Shown: one piece after another, positions 1 to 8,981 of the stretch | How the letters are laid out: every line of letters starts with the position of its first letter | Position numbering within the stretch: the stretch's first letter is position 1 | NCBI GenBank assembly: GCA_003049485.1 | Contig: PYST01000491.1 | Coordinates: 1 to 22,942 of the forward strand | DNA length: 22,942 nt | Reading direction: 5' to 3' | Source: Ophioceras dolichostomum | Taxonomy: Eukaryota > Ascomycota > Sordariomycetes > Magnaporthales > Ophioceraceae | Made by a program: the position numbers and the translations under genes | The notes under the pieces: model-generated | Databases searched by the model: none | Told to the model about the DNA's origin: nothing | Seen by the model: only the letters and a program-made list of their open reading frames with translations

Positions 1-1087
1 AGGTGCGTCCCAAGTCGAGGTGGTGGGGGGTGGGCCGGAAAAGTGACCGGATTGGTGTCCTGACCGGATAGGTGGTAGATTACGTTACTCCGGTAAGCTC
101 CACTATCACTGATTAGGTAAGGGGCCAGACCCGAGCTCTGAGCGGATCCACTCTGGCAGCTCCGGGTTCATGCATTTCCACGGGTGGTTGCACACAGAGA
201 ATGCTTCCAGTTCAAACAGAATTATATCGACAGCAGTATGAGACTCCCTCAGCTCTGGGGAAAAGGAGTAATTGATTCCTGTTCAGACCCGACAAGATCA
301 TGGCCCAGCACCGGCTGGCTGTTCTGATCGACTCGACCAACATTTTGGACTACTGCGAGCTTAAAAATCTGTTGAATGATGGACTCTGAGCCAATGTCCG
401 TGTATGGCTGCTGATAACAGCCTCGGGCTTTGCCTTAAAGTCGGTACTAGGTAGTAGCGAGCTAGTCTTCTCGGGACAGTGAGCCCGTCGTTTCCGTCCC
501 GGGTAGTAGAGTTTCGTAAAGCTGTACAAGCTGGACTTTTTCTCTCATTTTTTTGCTACCTACCAACCTCCATGGTACAGGAGTGACCGATTATTGAGCT
601 GTGCGAGAGCATACAGGTATTCAGAAGAGCTGGGTGAGGAGGCTAACAGAGCTTGGTGAGTGGCTCCCTCCAACCCAAGTCACAGTTCAGTAACTGCTCA
701 TAAAGCCCGCGGTATATTTGTACCCATTCTGACTGAGCGGTCAGTTCGGTCGCCATCTTGAGTCTTCTGTCGTCGATCTGCCGATTCACGGAGACGGGAG
801 AGTCAGCATGACACGGTAGAAATTCTGTCTTCGCTTTTGACTTAATGGAAATAGTCCTGCTTCATTCAGAGCTCATATCGATAAGGTTGAAAAGTGGGGT
901 TCATTGAATAATTTGTATCACGTGCGCCGAGCCTCTCCTTAGTCATCACCACACAACTAGAATTTCGAAAAAGAGGAAGGAGAAATCCACACATCACAAA
1001 CCGCAATCAGGAACCCCGAGCAGCAAGATCTTCCACTGTTCGCCGGCTCCGCCACCACCCTGGACATAGCCGTGTACTTTTCTTCCC
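1..1087. other. Intergenic region upstream of rps11, no intact gene
   Basis: No open frame here looks like a conserved protein, and I see no tRNA-like box structure on either strand. The stretch should contain the promoter and transcription start of the ribosomal protein gene downstream. Small CTACCTACC and TACTAGGTAGTA motifs near 445-456 and 556-564 resemble the dispersed palindrome family seen elsewhere in the window. One short frame at 300-383 recalls the start of a NYN domain and is listed separately. The left edge may cut the end of a further gene, but nothing coding can be recognised there. Confidence 0.6.
300..383 (+). pseudogene. Possible decayed fragment resembling the start of a NYN-domain protein
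   Basis: An ATG-started frame of 27 codons reads MAQHRLAVLIDSTNILDY and then ends in a TGA. NYN (PIN-like nuclease) proteins commonly begin with a hydrophobic strand and acidic residue of the form LAVLIDxxN. After the stop, the same frame continues with ANVRVW, where such proteins often have a strand like ANVKRIYGDW. No further conserved block follows. This may be a relic with a premature stop, or chance resemblance over about 12 residues. Chance is a serious alternative. Confidence 0.15.
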
Positions 1088-1232
1088 GTGAGTGCCTCTC
1101 CGAATTCCACATGTCAATCATAATGTGTCGTCTACCCGTCGCTCTCACTAGTCATATCACCATACTCCTGGTGCCCCTCAACTTTCACACGCACGCGGTG
1201 AAATGCTGACCCCCTCGACTCTCCGCGTCTAG
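1088..1232 (+). promoter_or_regulatory. Candidate 5' UTR intron of rps11
   Basis: GTGAGT at 1088-1093 is a strong donor. GCTGAC at 1205-1210 fits the fungal branch-site consensus. TAG at 1230-1232 is a suitable acceptor, 15 nt before the start codon. Removing these 145 nt would also remove ATG triplets near 1113, 1126 and 1203, the last of which opens a short frame ending at 1232. The spliced leader would therefore be cleaner for translation. This rests on consensus sites only. Confidence 0.45.
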
Positions 1233-1247
1233 CAGAAGACCGTCAAT

Positions 1248-2194
1248 ATGGCGACCGAACTCACCGTTCAGTCGGAACGCGCTTTCCAGAAGCAGCAGGC
1301 CGTTTTCCTCAACTCAAAGAGCAAGGTCAAGTCGACGAGGCCTGGCAAGGGCGGACGCCGCTACTACAAGGATGTTGGCCTGGGTTTCCGGACTCCCAAG
1401 ACTGCCATTGAGGGCCAGTACATCGGTATGTGACAGGATGCGACGATTTTAGGCTCGGGGAGCAAAAAGGGGCATGACGGAAGGGGACACGGCGGAAAGG
1501 AACGTAGGGGATGGGGACACGGCGAGCGATGGCCGGGTGACAAGGCCGCCAACGGGGAGAATCGATTCTCGACGCGCCGTTCCTGTTTCGCGACATCCGC
1601 CGCATACCAACGCAGCTAGAGAGGTGGTGTGTGTGCTTGCGATCGGGCTAGGCGAAGAAAAGATCGAGCGACGCAATGCGGAGGGTAGACTGTTTGTCGC
1701 TGTGACGGGCCAGAGAGATGGTGACGGAAGGAAGACGACAACAGATGAACCTGGGAGGTAAATTGAGCTAACCTCTTTTGTTTTTCGGACTCTAGACAAG
1801 AAGTGCCCCTTCACCGGCCAGGTCTCGATCCGCGGCCGTATTCTGACTGGCACTGTCGTCTCGACTAAGATGCACCGCACTCTCATCATCCGCAGGGAGT
1901 ACCTGCACTTCATCCCCAAGTACGACCGTTATGAGAAGCGCCACAAGAACCTCGCCGCCCATGTCTCCCCGGCCTTCCGTGTTGAGGAGGGTGACCAGGT
2001 TACGGTTGGCCAGTGCAGGCCTCTGAGCAAGACAGTGAGTAGCACTTCCTATCCCCTGTCGAGGGACATCCGAAGATCTGCTCTCCCACCAGGTATCAGT
2101 GCTGACGGCGAACTAATTTGTCCAGGTTCGCTTCAACGTTCTGCGGGTGCTGCCGCGGACCGGCAAGGCCGTCAAGTCTTTCACCAAGTTCTAA
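1248..2194 (+). CDS. rps11: 40S ribosomal protein S11 (uS17)
   Basis: This is a structural protein of the small cytosolic ribosomal subunit; the family binds 18S rRNA early in 40S assembly. Exons are 1248-1425, 1796-2034 and 2126-2194, giving 161 aa, the usual eukaryotic length. Intron 1 (1426-1795, GTATGT donor, GCTAAC branch at 1767-1772) splits an Asp codon. Intron 2 (2035-2125, GTGAGT) is phase 0. The N-terminus MATELTVQSERAFQKQ is typical of the fungal protein. The S17 family signature GDQVTVGQCRPLS lies at residues 125-137, and the end is VKSFTKF. At 370 nt, intron 1 is long for this window, and I found no convincing snoRNA boxes in it. The ATG at 1248 has A at -3 and matches the family start. 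Confidence 0.98.
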
Positions 2195-2700
2195 ACATGG
2201 GGTATTTTGGGGGCTTGTTTTTCTATTTGGCATTCTTGGCGCAGTTGACTTTACTTTGCTCTCGAGGGCTCTCTCATGAAAATATGAGATCGACGGTCTC
2301 AAAACGGCTACCTGGTACCCGGCTGCTCTGGGCCAATGGAATCATGGCGTAGAGATAGTCAAATGAATGGAACTCTTTTGGGTCAAAATCCTCGCTACAG
2401 TGAATGTGTTAACCGCTAGAGCTTGCCCGGCAAACAATCTGCCATTCGGGCATGTCCAGGCTTGATGAATGTATTGTGTTTATTGCACGAAAGTAGTGTC
2501 TCCTGCGCGGCAAGTCCAAATTATGACAGCTTTGATGGAGGGGCGCGAGAGGTATCCTCAGCTGTATCCGATTAGATAAGCTGCGAAAATTAATTGTTAG
2601 CAGAACGACACCAAGGACTGCAACCCATCGAGAACTCTGATATATTCAACATCCTATCGATGACAGCTTGAAACGCGTGCCAATTCGCCTTACATCTCCG
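2195..2700. other. Intergenic region between rps11 and the twin-CX9C gene
   Basis: About 500 nt between two genes in tandem orientation. It should hold the rps11 3' UTR and the promoter and leader of the next gene. The open frames here are short, and none resembles a conserved protein. I see no repeat or RNA gene. Confidence 0.6.
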
Positions 2701-3776
2701 ATGGGGTGGCTCGATGGTATTCTTGGGCAGAGCAGCAATGGATCGGACCCCTTGCAGAAGCTCGACCCCAAGCTGCGCGAGTTTCTCGAGAAGGAGTCGC
2801 CGGTGAAGTACAAGCCGGCCACCTCTGAGGCTCCACGACAAGACCAGGCGACTGGGGCACCCGCACAGCAGGCAACCGACAAGTCAACAGCAGCGTCGCA
2901 ATCCGAGGCTGAGAAGCGCAATGCCGTTCCCAAGGAGTCGCTCTTCCAAGACGGGCGCTATGCCCACCTCTGGAAGAATTACCGGCCGCAGGCCGAAATC
3001 GAGCACGAGAACAAGAGCGACCATGAGAAGCTAGAGGACGTGATGGACGGGTTCAAGGAACGCAAGGCTCAAATTGGGCGGACAGCGATGGAGAACTGCG
3101 CTCTCGAGCAAATGGACTGGAACGATTGCATGAAGGCTGGCGACTGGGGCCAGAAGTTCACCATGTGCAGCGCCGAGGTCCGGAAGTTTGAGAGGTGCTT
3201 CACCATGCAATCGGTAGGGAACACCTCTGGCCCCTGCCTCCTTGGAAGAAGTTCTAAGCCTGGCCACTCGCTCCGCCTAGGCCAATGGTGTCAATGCATT
3301 GCTAACTGCTTCGCTAACAACAGCGCCTACTGAGGGCACTAGGATACCTCTCGTCTCCCGACCGGACTCAGGACGAGGTGATCCAGATGCACGCCGACAA
3401 ACTCTACCACCGCATGCTCGAGCAGGAGGCCATGACAGAGAAGGCTAAGGCCGAGGGCGCGCCGGCTCCCAAATTCTCACCGCTGGTCACCCCGCCGCCC
3501 GCCGCTCAGGGCAGCCCCGACGAGTTGTGGGAGAAGGCCTCAGAGGAAGCGAAAAAGAGGTGGAAGCAGAGACTGGACAACGTGCCGCCAGAGGAGCGGG
3601 CCACTGAGGATGCGGCCATCAGAGCCGAGATGCGGGCAAGGGCCGAGATCGCCTCCCGCGTGCAGGTCATCTGGGACGAGTCAAGGAAATCGAAAGAGCA
3701 ACGCAAAGAGGAGGGAAAGGAGACATGGGCGGACAAGATCTCTGGGCTATTAGGGGGCACAAATACTAAATCGTGA
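2701..3776 (+). CDS. Conserved fungal twin-CX9C (CHCH-like) protein
   Basis: Exons 2701-3213 and 3324-3776 give 321 aa. The phase-0 intron 3214-3323 has donor GTAGGG, two GCTAAC branch candidates and acceptor ACAG. The protein starts MGWLDGILGQ and soon carries the motif LDPKLREFLEKESPVKY. Residues 37-75 are Ala/Gln-rich. A central block has Cys133-X9-Cys143 and Cys156-X9-Cys166, the spacing of helix-coil-helix proteins oxidised by Mia40 in the mitochondrial intermembrane space. The rest (about 172-321) is charged and probably helical. No cleavable presequence is evident. I recognise the arrangement as conserved in filamentous fungi. It recalls Emi1/DUF3128 proteins, but the sequence between the cysteines differs, so I assign no function. 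The reading frame is open upstream of 2701, but no earlier ATG exists in it. A mitochondrial location is inference. Confidence 0.9.
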
Positions 3777-4020
3777 TGACGAGACAGGCAACCGTCGGTG
3801 CTGCCCGATGTGAATCATCGCAGCAACCTGTGTACTCTTTTAAAATTTAACTGCGGGAATCTGGGTTCCGCTTCTGCAACATTGAAGCATGCTGTACTTA
3901 TGTAAATGTGACATGAGAATAGGGATATATACGCTGCGTCGTCAAACGGCCGGAGACCGGCAACATCTCCTTTCTGGCATCGCCTCCATCTTCTCATCAA
4001 CGACGGCACGAAAACAGAGT
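3777..4020. terminator. Convergent 3' ends of the twin-CX9C gene and AME1
   Basis: These 244 nt separate two converging stop codons and must hold both 3' ends. The segment around 3835-3850 is AT-rich (TTTTAAAATTTAA) and could act in 3'-end formation on either strand. No exact cleavage site can be assigned. Confidence 0.4.
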
Positions 4021-6432
4021 TCATCTCGCCTGGAGCACGGCCGCCGCCCTCTCCAGGTACGCGTTGAAATTCTTGACCTGGTCCAAAATGCCGTTCCCAT
4101 GGCCATCGGCGCAGACCTGGTCTCCTACCCTACTGAGGAGCAGCTCCAGATTCCCGAGGTCCGCTTTCTTCTGTTCCGAGACTGAAAGCTCGGGGGCGGA
4201 ACGGCCTTCCTCCACGGCGAGCTCGATGTCATGCATAGCGGAGGAAATTTGGATGTGACGCTGGGTGACGGGAGGGAAGAGAAAGGCAAAAGACGTCGTT
4301 AGAATCGGCATCGCGCGAAGATAACAGAAACAAGGTCAAAAAAGCACAAGTTTGTGGTCAGGACAAGCGTGATCCCACATACCAGGATCTCTGAGCTCTC
4401 CGCCTCGTGCTTCGCACGTAGGGCCTCCATGCGAAGAGCCACTTGAGTTCTCTCTTTGCTCAGCCGGAGGAACTCTTCGCGGAGACTAAGCTTCTCCTTC
4501 TGGGCAGCCCGCACGCGCTTTTTCAATATGTGGAGAGAATCCAACGCAATCGTCTACGCAAGGAAGAATGCATGTGTTAGTTAGCGAGGACATGGCCCAG
4601 CACAGCCATGGCTTCAGTGATGAGGAAGGGAACCTACGTGTTCGAGCAGCTTCGTGCGCATTTCCTCTTGAAAAGCCTCTATGGTCTTGATCTTGATGGT
4701 GAACTCCCTCCTCGTGGCCGAGTCCTCAGCGTCCTGTAGATTCTTTTGGAGAAAGCCCAGGCTGGTGTCGGCCACCTTCTGACACAGCTGAGACAGGACG
4801 TCGACAGAGCTGATGCTTCCGCGATTCGCGAAGGAAACAGGAGAATTCGAGGGTTCGTCGTCGCCTTGCTGCCGTGGCGGTTTAGTGAAACGCTGGGTGG
4901 CGAAAGAAATCGAGGCCTGCCTGTCCTCGTCATCTACTACATGTCCCCGCTTCTTCGCCTTGCTTCTCGGACCGTCTGGATCTTTCCCGCCCTTCTTCGG
5001 GGCAGGCTGTTTTTGCTGAGCAGGGCTTCTGGTTGGTCCTGTGGTCTGGCGACGCTTCGAAAGCCGCTGTTCGCTTGTTTGAGCTACGTGGGAGTCAAGC
5101 TCGGGAGACGGCGCCAACGAGCCTCTCCGTCGTCGCCTCCTCCCAATGTAGTGAGCGGCCTCCGCGTCGTCGATTTCCTCTGCCTCCGCGCCCCCATCGT
5201 TGTGGTCGTCGCCATCGTCAACTACTTCCAGTTCTGGACTGTTATCTTGACTCCCGACATCGGAAATTTCCGTGGGCAGGGCTTCTTCCTCAGCAGTGTT
5301 GTCGGCTTCCCTGGCGCGTCTCCGTTTGGGTCTTCCCGCAGGCCGACCATCCGGGGCGCTGTCTGGCGGCGGCGCGCTTCGTCTCGGCGGCGGGTCAATG
5401 GATACTGCCCGTGCTGAGGGTGTGGTCTTCCGCGTTGTACGAGGAGCACGTGTCGACCTCAGAGGGTCATCTGCGACGGCCGAGTTCTCGGGTGATAGTC
5501 CATCACCCATGTCGACAGGAGCCGGCGCGAGGACTTGCTCCGGATTTAGAATCAAGTCTATTGACATATCAACTCCATCATCGTCGTCTGGAGTTGAGCC
5601 ATTGGATAGCCGCATGTCCCTCAGAGGACTTGATACCACGTGAGGGGGCTTTGAGGCCGTCGCCACCTGCCTGGATCGCAGCTCCCTGGACTTCCGAGTA
5701 AGTGGAGAGGACGACCCTGGAGGAGCGGTCGGGGCGTCCCGCTCAATGGATAAGATCTCCTGCAGCGCGGTGCTTTGACTGGCAACGGCGCTGATGCGCA
5801 CGCGTCGCCGATGGCCACTACCAGGCGCATCCAAAGGGCTTTCAGTCACCTCCTCATATGCGACCTGGGTGGCCTGCGACGCCTGCGCGGCTTGGCGGCG
5901 ATCTTGCCGTGGCAAAGAACCATCCTCTCGGTTGCCGGGGCGGTCATTGACAAGCGGAGAGGCGTTACGAGACGATCGGCGGACGGAGCGCGGCTGCGAT
6001 CTCGTGGATGGCCTTGAGCGTTGCGAATCTTCCTCCGGGTCGAGCCGTCTCCTATTCGCAGAGTTCGCCGACAACGACGCGACGGACGGCAACGTTGGGG
6101 ACCCTAGAGGCTCCTCTAGAGGCTCCTCTAGAGGCTCCTCTGAAGGCTCCTCCTCGTCTAACGGGAAGATGGGGCCGAATGATATATCCTCGACTTGATG
6201 GCGCCTGGAAGAGTTTAGTCAGCCCTATCTTCCTTGATCTAGCCGCTGGGGAGATAAGGTAAGAAAAGCAAGGCCAGAGCGTGGAGGTGGCCCGTACTGT
6301 GCACCGCGAAGGCGAGACTGCATGCGCTCCTCACGACCTGTCGGGATTGCAGAAACAGGTTAGCAGCAGTAAAAGCAACACATCACAGAAGCTGCAGGAG
6401 AGAATGGAAGAGGCATTCTTACTTGTCGCCAT
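4021..6432 (-). CDS. AME1: Inner kinetochore subunit Ame1/CENP-U (Mis17-like)
   Basis: Ame1 is part of the COMA/CCAN complex linking centromeric nucleosomes to the Mis12/MIND complex. Five exons, read on the - strand: 6432-6423, 6337-6298, 6204-4638, 4553-4383 and 4260-4021, giving 675 aa. The four introns are about 85, 93, 84 and 122 nt, each with a GCTAAC, GCTGAC or TCTAAC branch site. The N-terminus ERMQSRLRGAQRHQVEDI (residues 7-24) resembles the RLRG motif with which yeast Ame1 docks on Mtw1. A long disordered middle contains EEPL repeats (39-50), an AT-hook-like AGRPKRRR (about 306-313), and an acidic patch followed by GRRRRRRGSLAPSPELD (371-387). The conserved C-terminal part begins at SSVDVLSQLCQKV (about 482). 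It continues as LLEHTIALDS across a splice junction into a coiled coil (540-596) and the block SSAMHDIELAVEEG. The family call rests on these blocks. Confidence 0.86.
6104..6151 (+). repeat. 12-bp coding minisatellite in AME1
   Basis: The unit CTAGAGGCTCCT occurs three times exactly (6104-6115, 6116-6127, 6128-6139), followed by one variant (6140-6151). On the - strand it encodes tandem Glu-Glu-Pro-Leu near the Ame1 N-terminus. The unit length is a multiple of three, so copy-number change would keep the frame. Confidence 0.9.
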
Positions 6433-6911
6433 CTTTGGATAGACCGCAATCTCTATTGTTGACAAAATAATTTCGACCCTTCCGGGCCGGCATATGTGAC
6501 GACGACGCGGTTAGAGTGAAGCTGGCGAGACGCGATCCACGATGCCCCACGCGGGGGAATACATAGTGATAAGGCGGCCCCCACTTACCCGCATCCTCCC
6601 ACAGCAATAGGCCGGCGTCGGCGATTAAGGGGCGGACTCGGACGGTTCCCCCCCCCCTTATGACAGGGAATTTCAAAAGTGTTATTTATACAACTTGAGG
6701 GAATACCATCTAAGTTTATATCTATGCATTACCGAGTGCTCCAAGTTCTATCACAGGTCTTGGTAGTCAATGTTGCCCAACATCATTCACATCCAGCCCA
6801 AACCAGCATCTCATGCCTAAACCTGAGCGCCTCCCGCATTTTCCTCCTTTGGTCGCAACTACCCTTCTAGCCGTCCAGGATAACTAGCTTTATGTGAAGT
6901 TTCTTCATTAG
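6433..6911. other. Intergenic region between AME1 and the IQM-like gene
   Basis: Both neighbours lie on the - strand, so this holds the AME1 promoter and leader and the 3' end of the IQM-like gene. A run of ten C (6648-6657) sits inside a GC-rich patch about 220 nt upstream of the AME1 start codon. The portion from 6660 to 6911 is AT-richer. I see no gene here. Confidence 0.6.
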
Positions 6912-8981
6912 CTAGACAGCGGCCTTATTTTCTTCCCTCTCCTGAGCCTCCTGTTCCAGAACTTCTCTTTCCCTGGCGGCAGACTCGGATTTGTCCGTGT
7001 CCTCTTCCTCTCTTCTAGCCGTCGATTCCGCGGACACGATCTCGTCCTTCTTATGGATCAATTTGCTGAGAAGCGCCTTGCTCTTCCTCCTCGTTTTCAC
7101 GTACGCTTCGAGCCCGACCAATACGGCGTAGGATTTGGATATCGACACGTGCTTCATGTCGACGCCCTGTTCCTTCAAGCTAGTGACGAACGCTCTAAAA
7201 TTAGACGTCGGCGGCCGGTAATGCCCGGAAAGCGGTGAGAGCGACTTGAGGCGCCCGTTCTTGATCTTGATCGAGCCCGCAGCGGAGATCCTGCTGCCGT
7301 GAAGAAAGGAAGAGTGTTGAAAGGCGCCGCTGTTCTTGATACCAACGTACAGTCTGGAAGAAGTGTCTGCGACGAAAATCCACGTGTTCTTTCTGACCGA
7401 CTTGCGGAGCAGTTTGTCCAGAATCGTTGCGGCCGATACATGCCTTACTTTCTTGATCCCCCTCACTTCGTCCAAGCTAGGGGTGGCGTACTTTGCGTCG
7501 CGGGCAGCTTCTAGCTCCGGGTCCGAGGCGTCGGCGTCTGAGTTTCCACTCTCCGAGGTGCTGCTATCTCCCAGCAGTCGTGTTTCGTTGGATGATCCAG
7601 CGACGAAAGCCGGGGTCTCGTCATCGCTCGGAACGATGCCATGGATGGAGTCTTTCCAATCCTCCGTCGTATCAATCCTCGCGCCATTCTTCGCCCAGCA
7701 AAGTCGGCCCTCATCGTCGACTGTGACGAGGTAGTACTGGCGCTCCTCGCGGCTGAGATATCGAACTTGCTCTCGGTCCAGTCGCTCCCGAGGGCAGGCG
7801 TCGATGTTGACGAAACGTCCCTCCCCATAATCCAGCCAATAGAAGAAGTTCTCATGCGTGTCGGCCTTCTTCCACTCCTCGTGGTAGACACGTAGATTTG
7901 AGCCGTACCGATGCTTGAGATCCACCATTTCGAGAAAGTACTGGAGTGCCATCGTCTTAGCTTTCTTCTTCCTCCTCGCTTTCGACTCTTGTCGCCGTTT
8001 CTTATCTGCCTTTTGCCGCTCTTTGTCGCTAGAGCTGCGCGACGAACTGGAGCTTATCGAGGATGTATCAGAGTCCCCATCACCGGCGGCCCTCCGAGCA
8101 ATTGCGGCCACCTTGTGCCAGTTCCTCCGAGCAGCGGCAGAGCGATCGCCTGCCTCACCTGATGAGGAGGTCGAGGATTGTCGTGGCCGCGGGGTCGTCA
8201 GCTGGCGGAACTGAGCCTCACGTATAGCATGTGTCCATCTCGTTCCGGCGTCGATGCCCAGTCCGTTGATTTGACGTCGCGCACGGTATCCCCGGTCTCC
8301 AGAATCCAAGACAATCAGAAGGCAGTCAGAATACAGCCGGCAAGCGACGAGATATATGAGAGAAATGGGGAGAGACGAGAAAGGAACGCAAGACCCTTCC
8401 GAGGGATCTTGACGTCCATGCATATTAAACGTAACCATGCGATTACGCCGAAAGGGGTCGTCTGAACATCGGGATGAGTAAGTTGATATGACGCGGACTG
8501 ACTCACAAGTACGTTGTATGATGGTAGCGGCACGAGTCTGGAAAATGTCCCCGAGAATGCCAAAATGGCTGGAGTTGCCCCGATGGTGAGTCCAACGGTG
8601 GTGGTAGCCGTGCCATGTTGACGGATGCGGTGACATGCCACCTGAGACCGGTTCTACCGACGAGGCCGATGTCGTCGGTCGAGACTGCTCCGCGGATGCA
8701 GCATGTTCCGCCGATCTACGCTTGAGCTCCCGGGACCGGCGTTTGTTTCCATGTTGCCGACTGTTCTGGATCTCTGATATGCGACTAAACTCCTGTGCCG
8801 ATGGCGGAACCAGAGAGTCCAGATAATCATGATGCGATTTGGCGGACTGGAGAGAGTCCGCTGTCCCAACGGTGGATGCAGACGTGCCCACCCGGGCCCT
8901 CAGGCGGGAACTCCCGGAGGAGGTGCCGGAGAGCCCGGCCGCAACGGGACTGTCTGCACCTGGTTCCGGTTCGTTTTCCAT
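6912..8981 (-). CDS. IQM-like protein with IQ calmodulin-binding motif
   Basis: Exons 8981-8507 and 8296-6912 on the - strand give 619 aa. After splicing, residues 154-166 read IIQRTYRGYRARR, a perfect IQxxxRGxxxR calmodulin-binding motif. A Ser/Lys/Arg-rich segment (about 230-272) follows. The conserved domain starts near YFLEMVDLKHRYG (278-290) and includes FFYWLDYGEGRF (309-320), WIFVADTSSRLYVG (464-477), FQHSSFLHG (484-492) and GHYRPPTSNF (516-525). These blocks match my knowledge of the plant IQM family, which also has an IQ motif followed by a W-L-D-x-G block and FQHSSFLAGG. The C-terminus is a charged helix. The intron keeps frame and contains no stop, so the unspliced reading is open from end to end (689 codons). 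A role in calcium/calmodulin signalling is inferred; fungal function is unknown to me. Confidence 0.86.
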   Translation of the reverse strand: MENEPEPGADSPVAAGLSGTSSGSSRLRARVGTSASTVGTADSLQSAKSHHDYLDSLVPPSAQEFSRISEIQNSRQHGNKRRSRELKRRSAEHAASAEQSRPTTSASSVEPVSGGMSPHPSTWHGYHHRWTHHRGNSSHFGILGDIFQTRAATIIQRTCESVRVISTYSSRCSDDPFRRNRMVTFNMHGRQDPSEGSCVPFSSLPISLIYLVACRLYSDCLLIVLDSGDRGYRARRQINGLGIDAGTRWTHAIREAQFRQLTTPRPRQSSTSSSGEAGDRSAAARRNWHKVAAIARRAAGDGDSDTSSISSSSSRSSSDKERQKADKKRRQESKARRKKKAKTMALQYFLEMVDLKHRYGSNLRVYHEEWKKADTHENFFYWLDYGEGRFVNIDACPRERLDREQVRYLSREERQYYLVTVDDEGRLCWAKNGARIDTTEDWKDSIHGIVPSDDETPAFVAGSSNETRLLGDSSTSESGNSDADASDPELEAARDAKYATPSLDEVRGIKKVRHVSAATILDKLLRKSVRKNTWIFVADTSSRLYVGIKNSGAFQHSSFLHGSRISAAGSIKIKNGRLKSLSPLSGHYRPPTSNFRAFVTSLKEQGVDMKHVSISKSYAVLVGLEAYVKTRRKSKALLSKLIHKKDEIVSAESTARREEEDTDKSESAAREREVLEQEAQEREENKAAV
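8297..8506 (-). other. In-frame, stop-free 210-nt intron splitting the IQ motif
   Basis: The donor is GTGAGT at 8506-8501, a branch-like TTCTGAC lies near the end, and the acceptor ends in GAG rather than the usual CAG or TAG. Splicing joins IIQRT to YRGYRARR and completes the IQ motif. Retention would insert 70 codons and read IIQRTCESVR, losing the RGxxxR half. The length is divisible by three and no stop is present. The intron is well supported by the motif it restores, although its acceptor is weak. Confidence 0.82.

Noticed and set aside
1426..1795. snoRNA within the long first intron of rps11
   Set aside because: I looked for box C/D and H/ACA signatures and found none correctly spaced.
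6912..8981. Single-exon 689-aa reading of the IQM-like gene
   Set aside because: The frame is open, but the spliced form restores a perfect IQ motif and has a GTGAGT donor and a branch-like site. The unspliced form is kept only as a possible retained-intron product.
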